NCBI GenBank assembly: GCA_009829735.1
Contig: CM020620.1
Location: forward strand, 24,030,020-24,094,019
Direction of reading: 5' to 3'
DNA length: 64,000 nt
Origin: Pyropia yezoensis
Lineage: Eukaryota > Rhodophyta > Bangiophyceae > Bangiales > Bangiaceae
Under the pieces are notes generated by a model, which was not told the DNA's origin, ran no database searches, and saw only the letters and a program-made list of their open reading frames with translations. How positions within the stretch are numbered: position 1 is the stretch's first letter; every line of letters starts with the position of its first letter. A program made the position numbers and the translations under genes. Positions 10,001 through 19,810 of this stretch are shown in pieces.

Positions 10001-11186
10001 GGTCGACCACGTAAGGGGATGCCACCCCTGTGCGCGTAACCGCATGAGTCTACATAGGCAGGCGTCTGCCATGAAGCTATTCCCACCCGATGGGCCCAAC
10101 GAGCAAGTCGCTATCGACATACTCGGGCCACTTCCGGTAACGGAAGAAGGGAACAGGTACATCCTGGTCATGTCTGACCGATTCACCAAGCTGTCACGAG
10201 CGGCAGCCATCCCGAATGATACGGCATACACGATCATGAACGCAGTGGTTGACCACTGGATCAGTGCATACGGAGTCATGAAGCAACTCCTCTCCGATAA
10301 CGGAGCAAACCTTACGTCGGCATTCTGCACTAAGGTCCTGGGCATGTTCGGTATCGAACCACGTCGGGCATCCGACTACCACCCGCAGTCCAACGGGCAG
10401 GTGGAGCGGTTCAACCGCACCATCGTAAAGATGCTACAGTGCTACGTGGCCGAGCACACGAACACTTGGGACAGGCTTCTGTCCGTACTCACCCTGGCAT
10501 ACAATGTCAGGCCACATCGGAGCACAAACATTGCTCCGCTGGAGTGGGTCATGCCACTAGGCGTCGGTAACCTGACGCTGCCGCCAGGCAGGTGCACTCG
10601 GTATGATACACCGAAGGGCCGACCCGCCGAACGCATCCACCTAGCTTGGTTGGCCAAGCTATCGTGGATGATTCCTAAGCTCAAGGGTGCCCTTGACAGA
10701 ACACAACTTCGGTATAAGAAGAACTTCGACGCCCGACTACGGGTGCGCAACGCAACCCTGGTAACAGGTGACTGGGTCTATATCAGACACCAGAAGTTCC
10801 GAGGGAACAAGCTTATGCAACCGGTCAAGGGACCGTACCAGATCATCCACAGAGATGACCACTCTGTTATCTTACACTCCGATACGGAGATCCAACGCAT
10901 CAGTATGAATGATGTCACACCTGCTCCGAAGCCGGAACAGCCTCAGCCGGTACCGGCTGGGTTGCTACATGAAGCCCTTACAACCCACCGGTCAGATGAC
11001 CCGGTGGGACCGGATGGGATTCCATACCAAGTAGAGAGCGTGGTCGGACACACCGACCCGGACCTACCAGGACCCTGGTACGTCAAGGTTATGTGGGTCG
11101 GATACGACTCACCCACCTGGGAACAGGCGGCAAATATACCCCGCCAACTACTCATGCCTTACATGAGGCGACGACGCCTACTGTAA
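7020..11186 (+). CDS. pol: Pol polyprotein of element A (PR-RT-RH-INT-chromodomain)
   Basis: 1388 residues, intact. Domains in order: a disordered basic lead; retropepsin with DTGAGPN near residue 113 and a closing ILGC; reverse transcriptase with RFCIDYRRLN, the MPFGLSNAPATFQ block and active-site YLDD at residues 580-583; RNase H from ~722 with VDAC, TERECLG and RSDHEPL acidic residues; integrase with an HHCC zinc domain (AGHPGG to CHPCARNR), catalytic VAID, SDNGA and VERFNR (the D, D, E triad); a GPY/F module (KGPYQ, ~1271); and a C-terminal chromodomain from ~1336 with VMWVGYDSPTWE, keeping the Tyr, Trp and Tyr expected for a methyl-lysine cage. The chromodomain places it among chromoviruses and suggests targeting to methylated histone. 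The order RT-RH-INT is Ty3-type. It begins at its own ATG after the gag stop. Confidence 0.95.
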   Translation: MTGGRWGHPSKPPRSTAGKAPRRARLSRRRINPRVHLPAPTTRRQGIDDQPPRLGGEDGKPLHVEPDKGPVQDARATPDIGVGHVLFTLENFKVSATLGVDPQSTRSYYPVLDTGAGPNLIRKDTLPDKWLPRVRVTRGPTIKDANGRLIRTTAAMSLRVTIGDLTTEVDFLVCETLSVPCILGCTFINVHVDAIRPGRRTVELQEADGTKRGHTAIVRDLTLQGSHVNVAEVYASVEPKTLRLAERTPFEPLSETVLPVHCDLAGICRVQSNLRTYKRHGLTMANGLIDLPAGGSSLLVMANYRRKAVTLPKGTILGIAELYEGDILTPDKEGQVEPLEVLAVAETTERQQPDDGKPNPSAAPADLPTKDQEALKALAEADLDHLPPSVAEGVRRMLRKHDVMWTGGALGTIGATQHRIDLVPGARPARSQPHRAGPMQREIVDGEVKRMSEAKVIRPSMSEWGAPVVIVPKKDQTPRFCIDYRRLNLVTKKDSYPLPRMDECIDSLGEATVFTTIDCNAGYWQIPVADEDIPKTAFVCHSGVYEFLRMPFGLSNAPATFQRAIDIILSGVKWRNCLVYLDDVIVFSRNMDDHVQHVDEVLTLLRNAGVTLRLKKCAFFQQTVEYLGHQITPGKLGVLEANTRALRDARFPNTQTQLKSFLGMCNVYRRFVKDFARIAKPLTVLTSSTLPKVLQPPSPSEEEAFESLKRALLAPPVLALPHRRGTFVIDVDACDTQVGCTLLQGETLIGTDNVIPDLRPVGYFSRTLNPAERNYSATERECLGVIWAVQLLRPYLEGSRFIVRSDHEPLRWLLNLGDKDSDSHGRLARWRLKMAEHDYRTVYKAGSTHHLGDALSRLDTPSGDTRPVDEDIPVVPVCMVGNATQGMADHTMAHLACPLTLADFREAQANDDDCRRHRANLLAGTAGIFSENEDGLIYRRAPADGRHQVVVPVSLRQAVMEREHENPTAGHPGGSRMFAAMRRFFYWPAMAVDVVDHVRGCHPCARNRMSLHRQASAMKLFPPDGPNEQVAIDILGPLPVTEEGNRYILVMSDRFTKLSRAAAIPNDTAYTIMNAVVDHWISAYGVMKQLLSDNGANLTSAFCTKVLGMFGIEPRRASDYHPQSNGQVERFNRTIVKMLQCYVAEHTNTWDRLLSVLTLAYNVRPHRSTNIAPLEWVMPLGVGNLTLPPGRCTRYDTPKGRPAERIHLAWLAKLSWMIPKLKGALDRTQLRYKKNFDARLRVRNATLVTGDWVYIRHQKFRGNKLMQPVKGPYQIIHRDDHSVILHSDTEIQRISMNDVTPAPKPEQPQPVPAGLLHEALTTHRSDDPVGPDGIPYQVESVVGHTDPDLPGPWYVKVMWVGYDSPTWEQAANIPRQLLMPYMRRRRLL

Positions 11187-11667
11187 CAACCCAACCGACA
11201 CCGACTTCGGCTGTTGGGGGGTGAGGCTTATACCTACTAAGTAGGGTGTGACATGGTTAAAGCAGACTTAGGTTTCTAAGTCAAATCAGACTTAGGTTTC
11301 TAAGTCGAACCAAGCTTAGGTAACTAAGTAGAGCTAAGCTTAGGTAACTAAGTAAAAACCTGAACCTTAATAAGGTAACTTAAAGGTAAAGGCTAACTCC
11401 GATAATATCGAAGTAACTAGGAGGCTTACACGGGAGGATGACCTCCCAAAGCCAAGACACAAAGTGAGGGAGGATAACCTCCCCAAGCATGAACCAACCG
11501 GAAGAAGTTGGACGGGAGGCAAGGCACCACTGAGCCAGAAGGGGTACTCCCCAGGGCAGCAAACAGAGGCAAGCAATGCCCCCAGCGGGGGATGAGTTTA
11601 TACTCACTACTACCCGGCTACGATAAGGGTTGCCGGGACCCTCTCCCTCACAAACAAATAGCACTCC
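11187..11667. other. Convergent intergenic region of element A with palindrome array
   Basis: Lies between the pol stop (+) and the stop of the antisense ORF (-). It opens with a hairpin whose arms are CCCAAC and GTTGGG (about 11190-11217). It then has four near-tandem palindromes at 11262-11356, two of type ACTTAGgtttCTAAGT and two of type CTTAGgtaaCTAAG, each able to form a stem of 5-6 bp. The rest is AT-richer than the genes and has no long frame. Both transcripts of the element would need to end here. Confidence 0.7.
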
Positions 11668-13619
11668 TCAGTGGGTAGACCCACTGCCCGAGGGAGGCCA
11701 CTCACGCGTAAGCGCGTATACCTCCGTGCTCCACCGGTCGGCAATGTCACGACGGTCGACCACCCGAGTTACCTCGGTGCATAGCTGGACGAGGGTGCTG
11801 CGGCCAGCCTCCACGTCCTCCAGAGCTTTCTGGAGGCGGTCCAGCACGCCACCGAGGCAACGCGCTGACCCAACCAGCGCAGCACCTGGGGGGATATCCC
11901 CCCACTAACAGAGAGACCCCCACGCATTGCGCGGGTAACAAGGGCGTCAACGCCTTCATACCAGAGACGGGGACCCCCGTCATGTAGGACAGGGGCGGGA
12001 GGTGACACTGGCGCAGCCAGAGGAGCCACAGGAGCCGACACGGCTACCACCGGAGCCGGTGGCACCTGATACGAGGCCCGGTAGGACCCTACCGAAGGGG
12101 CTCCACCGTAACCACGGCGGTACTCCGCCCGACGACGGGACACCTCACGCTCCCCACCCGCAGAGCCCCACTCTCGGGACGACGGCCAACCGCCGCAGGC
12201 ATCGGGTTACCGAACCACGGAGCAAGGACCTGAAGAGGGTCATGGATAACCATGGGAATACCCAGGTCAGGAACGGCCTCGGTGGACGCCCACCCATGGC
12301 AACTAGGCTCACCCGGCTGAGTACGCCGGGACACGCAACGAGTGACGAGGCAAGGGGGAAGCCCCAGCCTGCGGGTCCCGGTACGGGGGAAGGGCCAACA
12401 CCCCAGCCCAGTTCACGGCATCGTGAACAGCCAGCAGGGCTTTCGAACTCCCGGGCCAACCCGGTCTTGGCGGCTATCAGATCCACGCCCAACTGCGCGA
12501 TGTGCCGACGGACACCCGTCGGAAGATGAAACAGACGACCCTGCCGGCGGACGGACAGCAAGAAGGATGAAGCCTGCCCGAGGGTAACCTCAAGGGTGAA
12601 GGTACCCTGCAACGGGTGGACCGGCCGGGAGGCCAACACACTCCCGAAGTATCGGAGGCAGGAGCCGGTGTCAAACCGGAAAGCAGGGGCGGGTTCCCAC
12701 CCCTCCTGCCATAGCGGCGGGCGCACGGGAGTGTATACCGGAGCACGACCGTTGCCGGTCTGCAACGCACACGTTATATCCGTGCGGAACGCATCCGCCA
12801 TGACACCATGGTTACGTCGCCAACTCGACGCCGACTTCAACCCCGCCATGGGCGGGTAGGGAGCCGTCAACGACAGATACGGGGGTACCCCCGGGTAGTA
12901 GTCAAAGTCGGGATACCGACCGGTACGGCTCACCGTCTCCCCAAACGCAACCGGCTCCGCCGCCGCCGCAATCCCCCGAGCACTAGCCGGGTAGTCAATC
13001 TCTTGCGGCAACGCGGGGGCAATCAAGTCGCAGACCCCGAAGTTGGGGTCGAGGTAGACCTCGCCCCGTCCCACCCGGGTGCGCCAGAGCTGCGCATGCC
13101 GGTCGTCCGGCTGACTCAGGATCCAATGGTGTTCCACCCGGACCGCGTTCGGCTGGTTGACCAGCCGCACCAACTCCCGCTCCCAGCACGGGTCCACCTT
13201 GACGCGCCGGGAGGATTCTCCACGGGGATGCACCAGGTGGAAGTCCACCCGCATACGCCCATCGGACTCCATCGACTCTTGCACCGTGAGGCCTCGAACC
13301 CGAGCCACCAAGTCGGACACCGACATGGCGGGTTGACCCGCCGCCACGGCGACGCCGCCACCCAACGGGGCAACCCGGGCAGGACCAGGAAGAATCGGGG
13401 GCGCCGGGGGACGCACCACCGGCAGAGGGGCCGGACGTCGGGAGATGGACGAGGCCGAGGAGGAAGAAGAAGGGCGGGCGCCCGCCCGGAGTAACTCCCG
13501 GTGTCAACCGCCATGGGAGAAGGAGCGTCTTGACCGCTCGACACCCGCGGCACCGGCAGGTATGGTACCGGCGCCGGCACCACCGTCGGCGTAGCCCCCG
13601 CCTCGGAAGTGGAAGGCAC
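11668..13619 (-). CDS. Antisense third ORF of element A, first copy, cut by the gap
   Basis: This is the C-terminal ~650 codons of the antisense ORF that is complete at 19811-22258. Relative to that copy it has several single-base indels (for example near 12034, 12179, 12330, 12446 and 13440) that break the frame, and it stops at the N run. The errors become denser toward the gap, while 7020-11900 shows no difference from the second copy. I read the breaks as poor contig-end sequence, not biological decay. Confidence 0.75.
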
Positions 13620-14119
13620 NNNNNNNNNNNNNNNNNNNNNNNNNNNNNNNNNNNNNNNNNNNNNNNNNNNNNNNNNNNNNNNNNNNNNNNNNNNNNNNNN
13701 NNNNNNNNNNNNNNNNNNNNNNNNNNNNNNNNNNNNNNNNNNNNNNNNNNNNNNNNNNNNNNNNNNNNNNNNNNNNNNNNNNNNNNNNNNNNNNNNNNNN
13801 NNNNNNNNNNNNNNNNNNNNNNNNNNNNNNNNNNNNNNNNNNNNNNNNNNNNNNNNNNNNNNNNNNNNNNNNNNNNNNNNNNNNNNNNNNNNNNNNNNNN
13901 NNNNNNNNNNNNNNNNNNNNNNNNNNNNNNNNNNNNNNNNNNNNNNNNNNNNNNNNNNNNNNNNNNNNNNNNNNNNNNNNNNNNNNNNNNNNNNNNNNNN
14001 NNNNNNNNNNNNNNNNNNNNNNNNNNNNNNNNNNNNNNNNNNNNNNNNNNNNNNNNNNNNNNNNNNNNNNNNNNNNNNNNNNNNNNNNNNNNNNNNNNNN
14101 NNNNNNNNNNNNNNNNNNN
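13620..14119. other. Assembly gap, exactly 500 N
   Basis: A run of exactly 500 N, a placeholder length used by scaffolders (500 is the default of some Hi-C pipelines), so the real size is unknown. The sequence before it is antisense-ORF sequence and the sequence after it is mid-gag of the same element. Confidence 0.95.
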
Positions 14120-15153
14120 AGCAGCTACCTCAAGTGAGGACAAGTGCGAGGACCACTATCGGGCCCTTCGCACTGCCACCGCCCAGTCCTGGGATGAGGA
14201 GATGTTTGGACGCCGGATCCAAGAGCTCGACTACGAGCTGGGGAAGCTCCTCGGAGAAGGGGAGCTACGGGCCATCCTGTTCGCAGGAGTACCCAACTAC
14301 GTGCGGATATCCGCACGGGGCGCCAACACGGCCGGACGAACTTCAGTCGACTGATGCATATGTGCAAGTCCCTAGGGGACGCCTACCGGGTTCTACACCC
14401 GGAGTGTGCCTTGGCCCCGAAGCCAAGGGTGAGGGAGGCAAGCCCAGTCTTACCCGGTACCGAGGCAAGAGAAGGTGGAACGTAAGGCCGCACCAGTACT
14501 GGTGGCGACCGAACATACCCCTATTGGTGAGGGTGACCCTCTAGTCGACCAACAGGGCCACCTGTTGCTACCGGCGACGCCGGTGATTGATGACATGGTA
14601 CGGTAGCGTACATCGCCCCGGCTGGGAACCCAGTTCCAGGTCAACGAAGGAACGGGACGGCGCGTCCCGTATGTGCGGACTACGGGGTACTGCCCCGGTG
14701 ACGGGTAACCCTCACCAACCCTTGCCAACATGGGCGGTGCGCACGGAGGCACCCCCGCAGATTGCGGGGCCGACCCAACCGGTTGGGGGAGTCCATGTTC
14801 CGGTTGACCCAAGGACCCAAGGCCCTACCAGGGAGCAGGCACTCGGGCGCCCGAGGGAGGCAACCGTAGCTACGGGGCTACCCCGATGCGACCTCCAAGG
14901 GGGGACCGGCACGTCCGGATGTATGTTGTGTGGGGATCCCCAGCACTGGGTGTCTTCCTGCCCACTCATCCCGAGGAGTCTCGGCGGGCAGCGGCGCAAC
15001 GCAAGGCATCCACCGGGGGGTATCCCGCCCGAGCACCCCGGACCCGCACCGGGTAGGCAGCCAGCTCCAGGTGGAGTACTGGCCGTCGAGGGGGCACCTC
15101 CTCAGCCGGATGTCCCGGAGGACAGCACCCTACCAAGGGCGGGAAACGAGTAA
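14120..15153 (+). CDS. gag: Gag of element A, second (overlap) copy, partial and frame-broken
   Basis: Corresponds to about 5976-7011 of the first copy: the end of the capsid region, the CCHC knuckle near 14920-14962, and the TAA at 15151-15153. At least eight single-base or three-base indels against the first copy break the frame within about 1.1 kb (for example CTCAAGTG for CTCAGTG near 14130, a missing GAG near 14193, and GGGGCC near 14768). They lie in homopolymers and on the gap side only, as expected of unpolished contig-end sequence. Confidence 0.8.
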
Positions 15154-15161
15154 GAGGAAGG

Positions 15162-18100
15162 ATGACCGGGGGGCGCTGGGGTCACCCAAGCAAGCCACCC
15201 CGGAGTACCGCGGGGAAAGCCCCACGGAGAGCGCGGTTGAGCCGACGCCGCATCAACCCCCGGGTACACCTTCCCGGCCCCGACGACACGGCGTCAGGGG
15301 ATTGATGACCAACCTCCGAGGTTGGGAGGAGAGGACGGGAAGCCCCTTCACGTTGAACCAGACAAGGGCCCTGTTCAGGATGCCCGAGCTACACCGGATA
15401 TCGGTGTAGGACATGTGTTGTTTACCTTGGAGAACTTCAAGGTATCAGCCACACTGGGGGTTGACCCCCAGTCGACACGATCGTACTACCCTGTACTGGA
15501 TACAGGGGCTGGACCCAACCTTATCCGGAAGGATACCCTCCCGGACAAGTGGCTTCCACGAGTCAGAGTGACTCGGGGACCCACCATCAAGGACGCGAAT
15601 GGTCGACTCATTCGTACGACCGCAGCGATGTCGCTGCGGGTTACCATCGGGGATCTCACCACGGAAGTTGACTTCCTGGTATGTGAAACGCTATCGGTGC
15701 CCTGCATACTGGGGTGCACCTTCATCAACGTTCACGTTGATGCAATCCGGCCAGGCCGGAGGACCGTCGAGCTTCAAGAAGCCGACGGGACGAAGCGAGG
15801 ACACACGGCTATCGTCAGGGACCTGACGCTACAAGGAAGCCACGTTAACGTGGCTGAGGTGTACGCAAGCGTCGAGCCGAAGACACTTCGGTTGGCCGAG
15901 CGAACTCCCTTTGAGCCGTTGTCAGAGACAGTCCTCCCGGTTCACTGCGACCTCGCAGGCATCTGCAGAGTCCAGTCCAACCTACGGACGTACAAGCGCC
16001 ATGGGTTGACCATGGCCAACGGTCTCATAGACCTCCCAGCAGGAGGGTCGTCCCTCCTAGTGATGGCGAACTACCGCCGTAAGGCAGTCACCCTCCCGAA
16101 GGGAACTATCCTCGGGATTGCCGAACTCTACGAAGGAGATATCCTTACCCCTGATAAGGAAGGTCAAGTGGAACCACTTGAAGTACTGGCGGTCGCCGAG
16201 ACCACCGAGCGACAGCAACCCGATGACGGGAAGCCTAACCCATCGGCGGCTCCGGCGGACCTGCCGACAAAGGACCAAGAGGCCTTGAAGGCACTGGCCG
16301 AGGCTGACCTCGACCACCTTCCCCCTTCGGTAGCCGAAGGGGTACGACGGATGCTAAGAAAGCATGACGTTATGTGGACAGGCGGGGCCTTGGGGACCAT
16401 TGGGGCAACCCAACATCGTATAGACCTGGTACCAGGCGCACGACCCGCCCGGTCACAACCGCACCGAGCGGGACCTATGCAACGAGAGATCGTTGATGGA
16501 GAAGTGAAGAGGATGAGTGAAGCTAAGGTGATCCGACCTTCGATGTCGGAATGGGGTGCCCCAGTCGTTATTGTGCCGAAGAAGGATCAAACCCCTCGGT
16601 TTTGCATCGATTATCGACGCCTCAACTTGGTTACCAAGAAGGACTCATACCCTTTACCAAGGATGGATGAATGCATCGACTCCCTGGGGGAGGCTACGGT
16701 GTTTACCACCATCGACTGCAATGCCGGATACTGGCAGATCCCGGTGGCGGACGAGGATATCCCCAAGACGGCATTCGTCTGTCACAGTGGAGTGTACGAG
16801 TTCCTAAGGATGCCCTTCGGATTGTCCAACGCCCCCGCTACATTCCAGCGGGCTATCGACATCATACTGTCTGGGGTGAAGTGGCGTAACTGCCTAGTGT
16901 ACCTCGATGACGTCATCGTCTTCTCGCGTAACATGGATGACCATGTACAACATGTTGACGAGGTACTCACCCTCTTGAGGAACGCCGGGGTAACCCTGCG
17001 TCTGAAGAAGTGCGCCTTCTTCCAACAGACGGTCGAATATCTGGGCCACCAGATAACCCCTGGTAAACTAGGGGTACTCGAAGCCAATACCCGGGCACTC
17101 CGGGATGCCCGGTTCCCTAACACCCAGACGCAGCTCAAGAGCTTCCTGGGAATGTGCAATGTATACCGACGGTTCGTCAAGGACTTCGCTCGGATAGCTA
17201 AACCGTTAACGGTTCTTACGAGCAGTACCTTACCCAAGGTACTCCAACCCCCTTCGCCTAGCGAAGAGGAGGCATTCGAGTCGCTGAAGCGAGCCCTACT
17301 AGCCCCACCCGTCCTTGCGTTACCGCATAGACGGGGTACCTTCGTCATCGATGTCGATGCGTGTGATACACAAGTGGGATGCACCCTGTTACAGGGAGAG
17401 ACGTTGATCGGTACCGATAACGTTATCCCGGACCTACGTCCGGTAGGGTACTTCAGCCGGACACTCAACCCGGCTGAGCGGAACTATAGTGCCACCGAGC
17501 GTGAATGCCTCGGAGTTATATGGGCAGTGCAACTGCTCCGTCCATACCTGGAGGGCTCCAGGTTCATCGTGAGGTCCGACCACGAACCCCTACGATGGCT
17601 CCTCAACCTTGGTGACAAGGATTCCGATAGCCATGGGAGGCTAGCCCGATGGAGGCTGAAGATGGCCGAGCACGACTACCGCACGGTGTATAAGGCTGGG
17701 TCAACCCACCACCTCGGAGACGCGTTGTCTCGACTCGACACCCCGAGCGGGGATACCCGCCCGGTGGACGAGGACATCCCGGTAGTACCGGTGTGCATGG
17801 TGGGTAATGCTACCCAGGGTATGGCTGACCATACCATGGCACACCTTGCGTGCCCATTGACCCTCGCGGACTTCCGCGAGGCACAGGCCAACGACGATGA
17901 CTGTAGACGTCATCGTGCTAACCTCCTGGCCGGTACGGCCGGCATCTTCTCCGAGAACGAAGACGGACTCATATACCGGCGGGCACCCGCCGATGGACGA
18001 CATCAAGTCGTGGTTCCCGTGTCCTTACGGCAAGCCGTCATGGAACGAGAACATGAGAACCCTACAGCCGGACACCCGGGGGGTTCACGTATGTTCGCAG

Positions 18101-19329
18101 CAATGCGAAGGTTCTTCTACTGGCCAGCAATGGCCGTCGACGTGGTCGACCACGTAAGGGGATGCCACCCCTGTGCGCGTAACCGCATGAGTCTACATAG
18201 GCAGGCGTCTGCCATGAAGCTATTCCCACCCGATGGGCCCAACGAGCAAGTCGCTATCGACATACTCGGGCCACTTCCGGTAACGGAAGAAGGGAACAGG
18301 TACATCCTGGTCATGTCTGACCGATTCACCAAGCTGTCACGAGCGGCAGCCATCCCGAATGATACGGCATACACGATCATGAACGCAGTGGTTGACCACT
18401 GGATCAGTGCATACGGAGTCATGAAGCAACTCCTCTCCGATAACGGAGCAAACCTTACGTCGGCATTCTGCACTAAGGTCCTGGGCATGTTCGGTATCGA
18501 ACCACGTCGGGCATCCGACTACCACCCGCAGTCCAACGGGCAGGTGGAGCGGTTCAACCGCACCATCGTAAAGATGCTACAGTGCTACGTGGCCGAGCAC
18601 ACGAACACTTGGGACAGGCTTCTGTCCGTACTCACCCTGGCATACAATGTCAGGCCACATCGGAGCACAAACATTGCTCCGCTGGAGTGGGTCATGCCAC
18701 TAGGCGTCGGTAACCTGACGCTGCCGCCAGGCAGGTGCACTCGGTATGATACACCGAAGGGCCGACCCGCCGAACGCATCCACCTAGCTTGGTTGGCCAA
18801 GCTATCGTGGATGATTCCTAAGCTCAAGGGTGCCCTTGACAGAACACAACTTCGGTATAAGAAGAACTTCGACGCCCGACTACGGGTGCGCAACGCAACC
18901 CTGGTAACAGGTGACTGGGTCTATATCAGACACCAGAAGTTCCGAGGGAACAAGCTTATGCAACCGGTCAAGGGACCGTACCAGATCATCCACAGAGATG
19001 ACCACTCTGTTATCTTACACTCCGATACGGAGATCCAACGCATCAGTATGAATGATGTCACACCTGCTCCGAAGCCGGAACAGCCTCAGCCGGTACCGGC
19101 TGGGTTGCTACATGAAGCCCTTACAACCCACCGGTCAGATGACCCGGTGGGACCGGATGGGATTCCATACCAAGTAGAGAGCGTGGTCGGACACACCGAC
19201 CCGGACCTACCAGGACCCTGGTACGTCAAGGTTATGTGGGTCGGATACGACTCACCCACCTGGGAACAGGCGGCAAATATACCCCGCCAACTACTCATGC
19301 CTTACATGAGGCGACGACGCCTACTGTAA
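15162..19329 (+). CDS. pol: Pol of element A, second (overlap) copy
   Basis: The same protein as at 7020-11186. From 15322 onward the 1335 residues appear identical, including the YLDD, integrase DDE and chromodomain motifs. One extra C near 15273 shifts the frame in the N-terminal disordered part; the ATG is at 15162. The absence of any difference over more than 4 kb supports the view that this is the same physical copy as the first. Confidence 0.85.
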
Positions 19330-19810
19330 CAACCCAACCGACACCGACTTCGGCTGTTGGGGGGTGAGGCTTATACCTACTAAGTAGGGTGTGACATGGT
19401 TAAAGCAGACTTAGGTTTCTAAGTCAAATCAGACTTAGGTTTCTAAGTCGAACCAAGCTTAGGTAACTAAGTAGAGCTAAGCTTAGGTAACTAAGTAAAA
19501 ACCTGAACCTTAATAAGGTAACTTAAAGGTAAAGGCTAACTCCGATAATATCGAAGTAACTAGGAGGCTTACACGGGAGGATGACCTCCCAAAGCCAAGA
19601 CACAAAGTGAGGGAGGATAACCTCCCCAAGCATGAACCAACCGGAAGAAGTTGGACGGGAGGCAAGGCACCACTGAGCCAGAAGGGGTACTCCCCAGGGC
19701 AGCAAACAGAGGCAAGCAATGCCCCCAGCGGGGGATGAGTTTATACTCACTACTACCCGGCTACGATAAGGGTTGCCGGGACCCTCTCCCTCACAAACAA
19801 ATAGCACTCC
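19330..19810. other. Convergent intergenic region, second copy
   Basis: Matches 11187-11667 with the 8143-base offset; the palindrome array is at 19405-19499. No long frame. Confidence 0.7.

Noticed and set aside
11630..12530. Plus-strand ORFs opposite the antisense third ORF
   Set aside because: Shadows of the real minus-strand frame; they are not kept in B.
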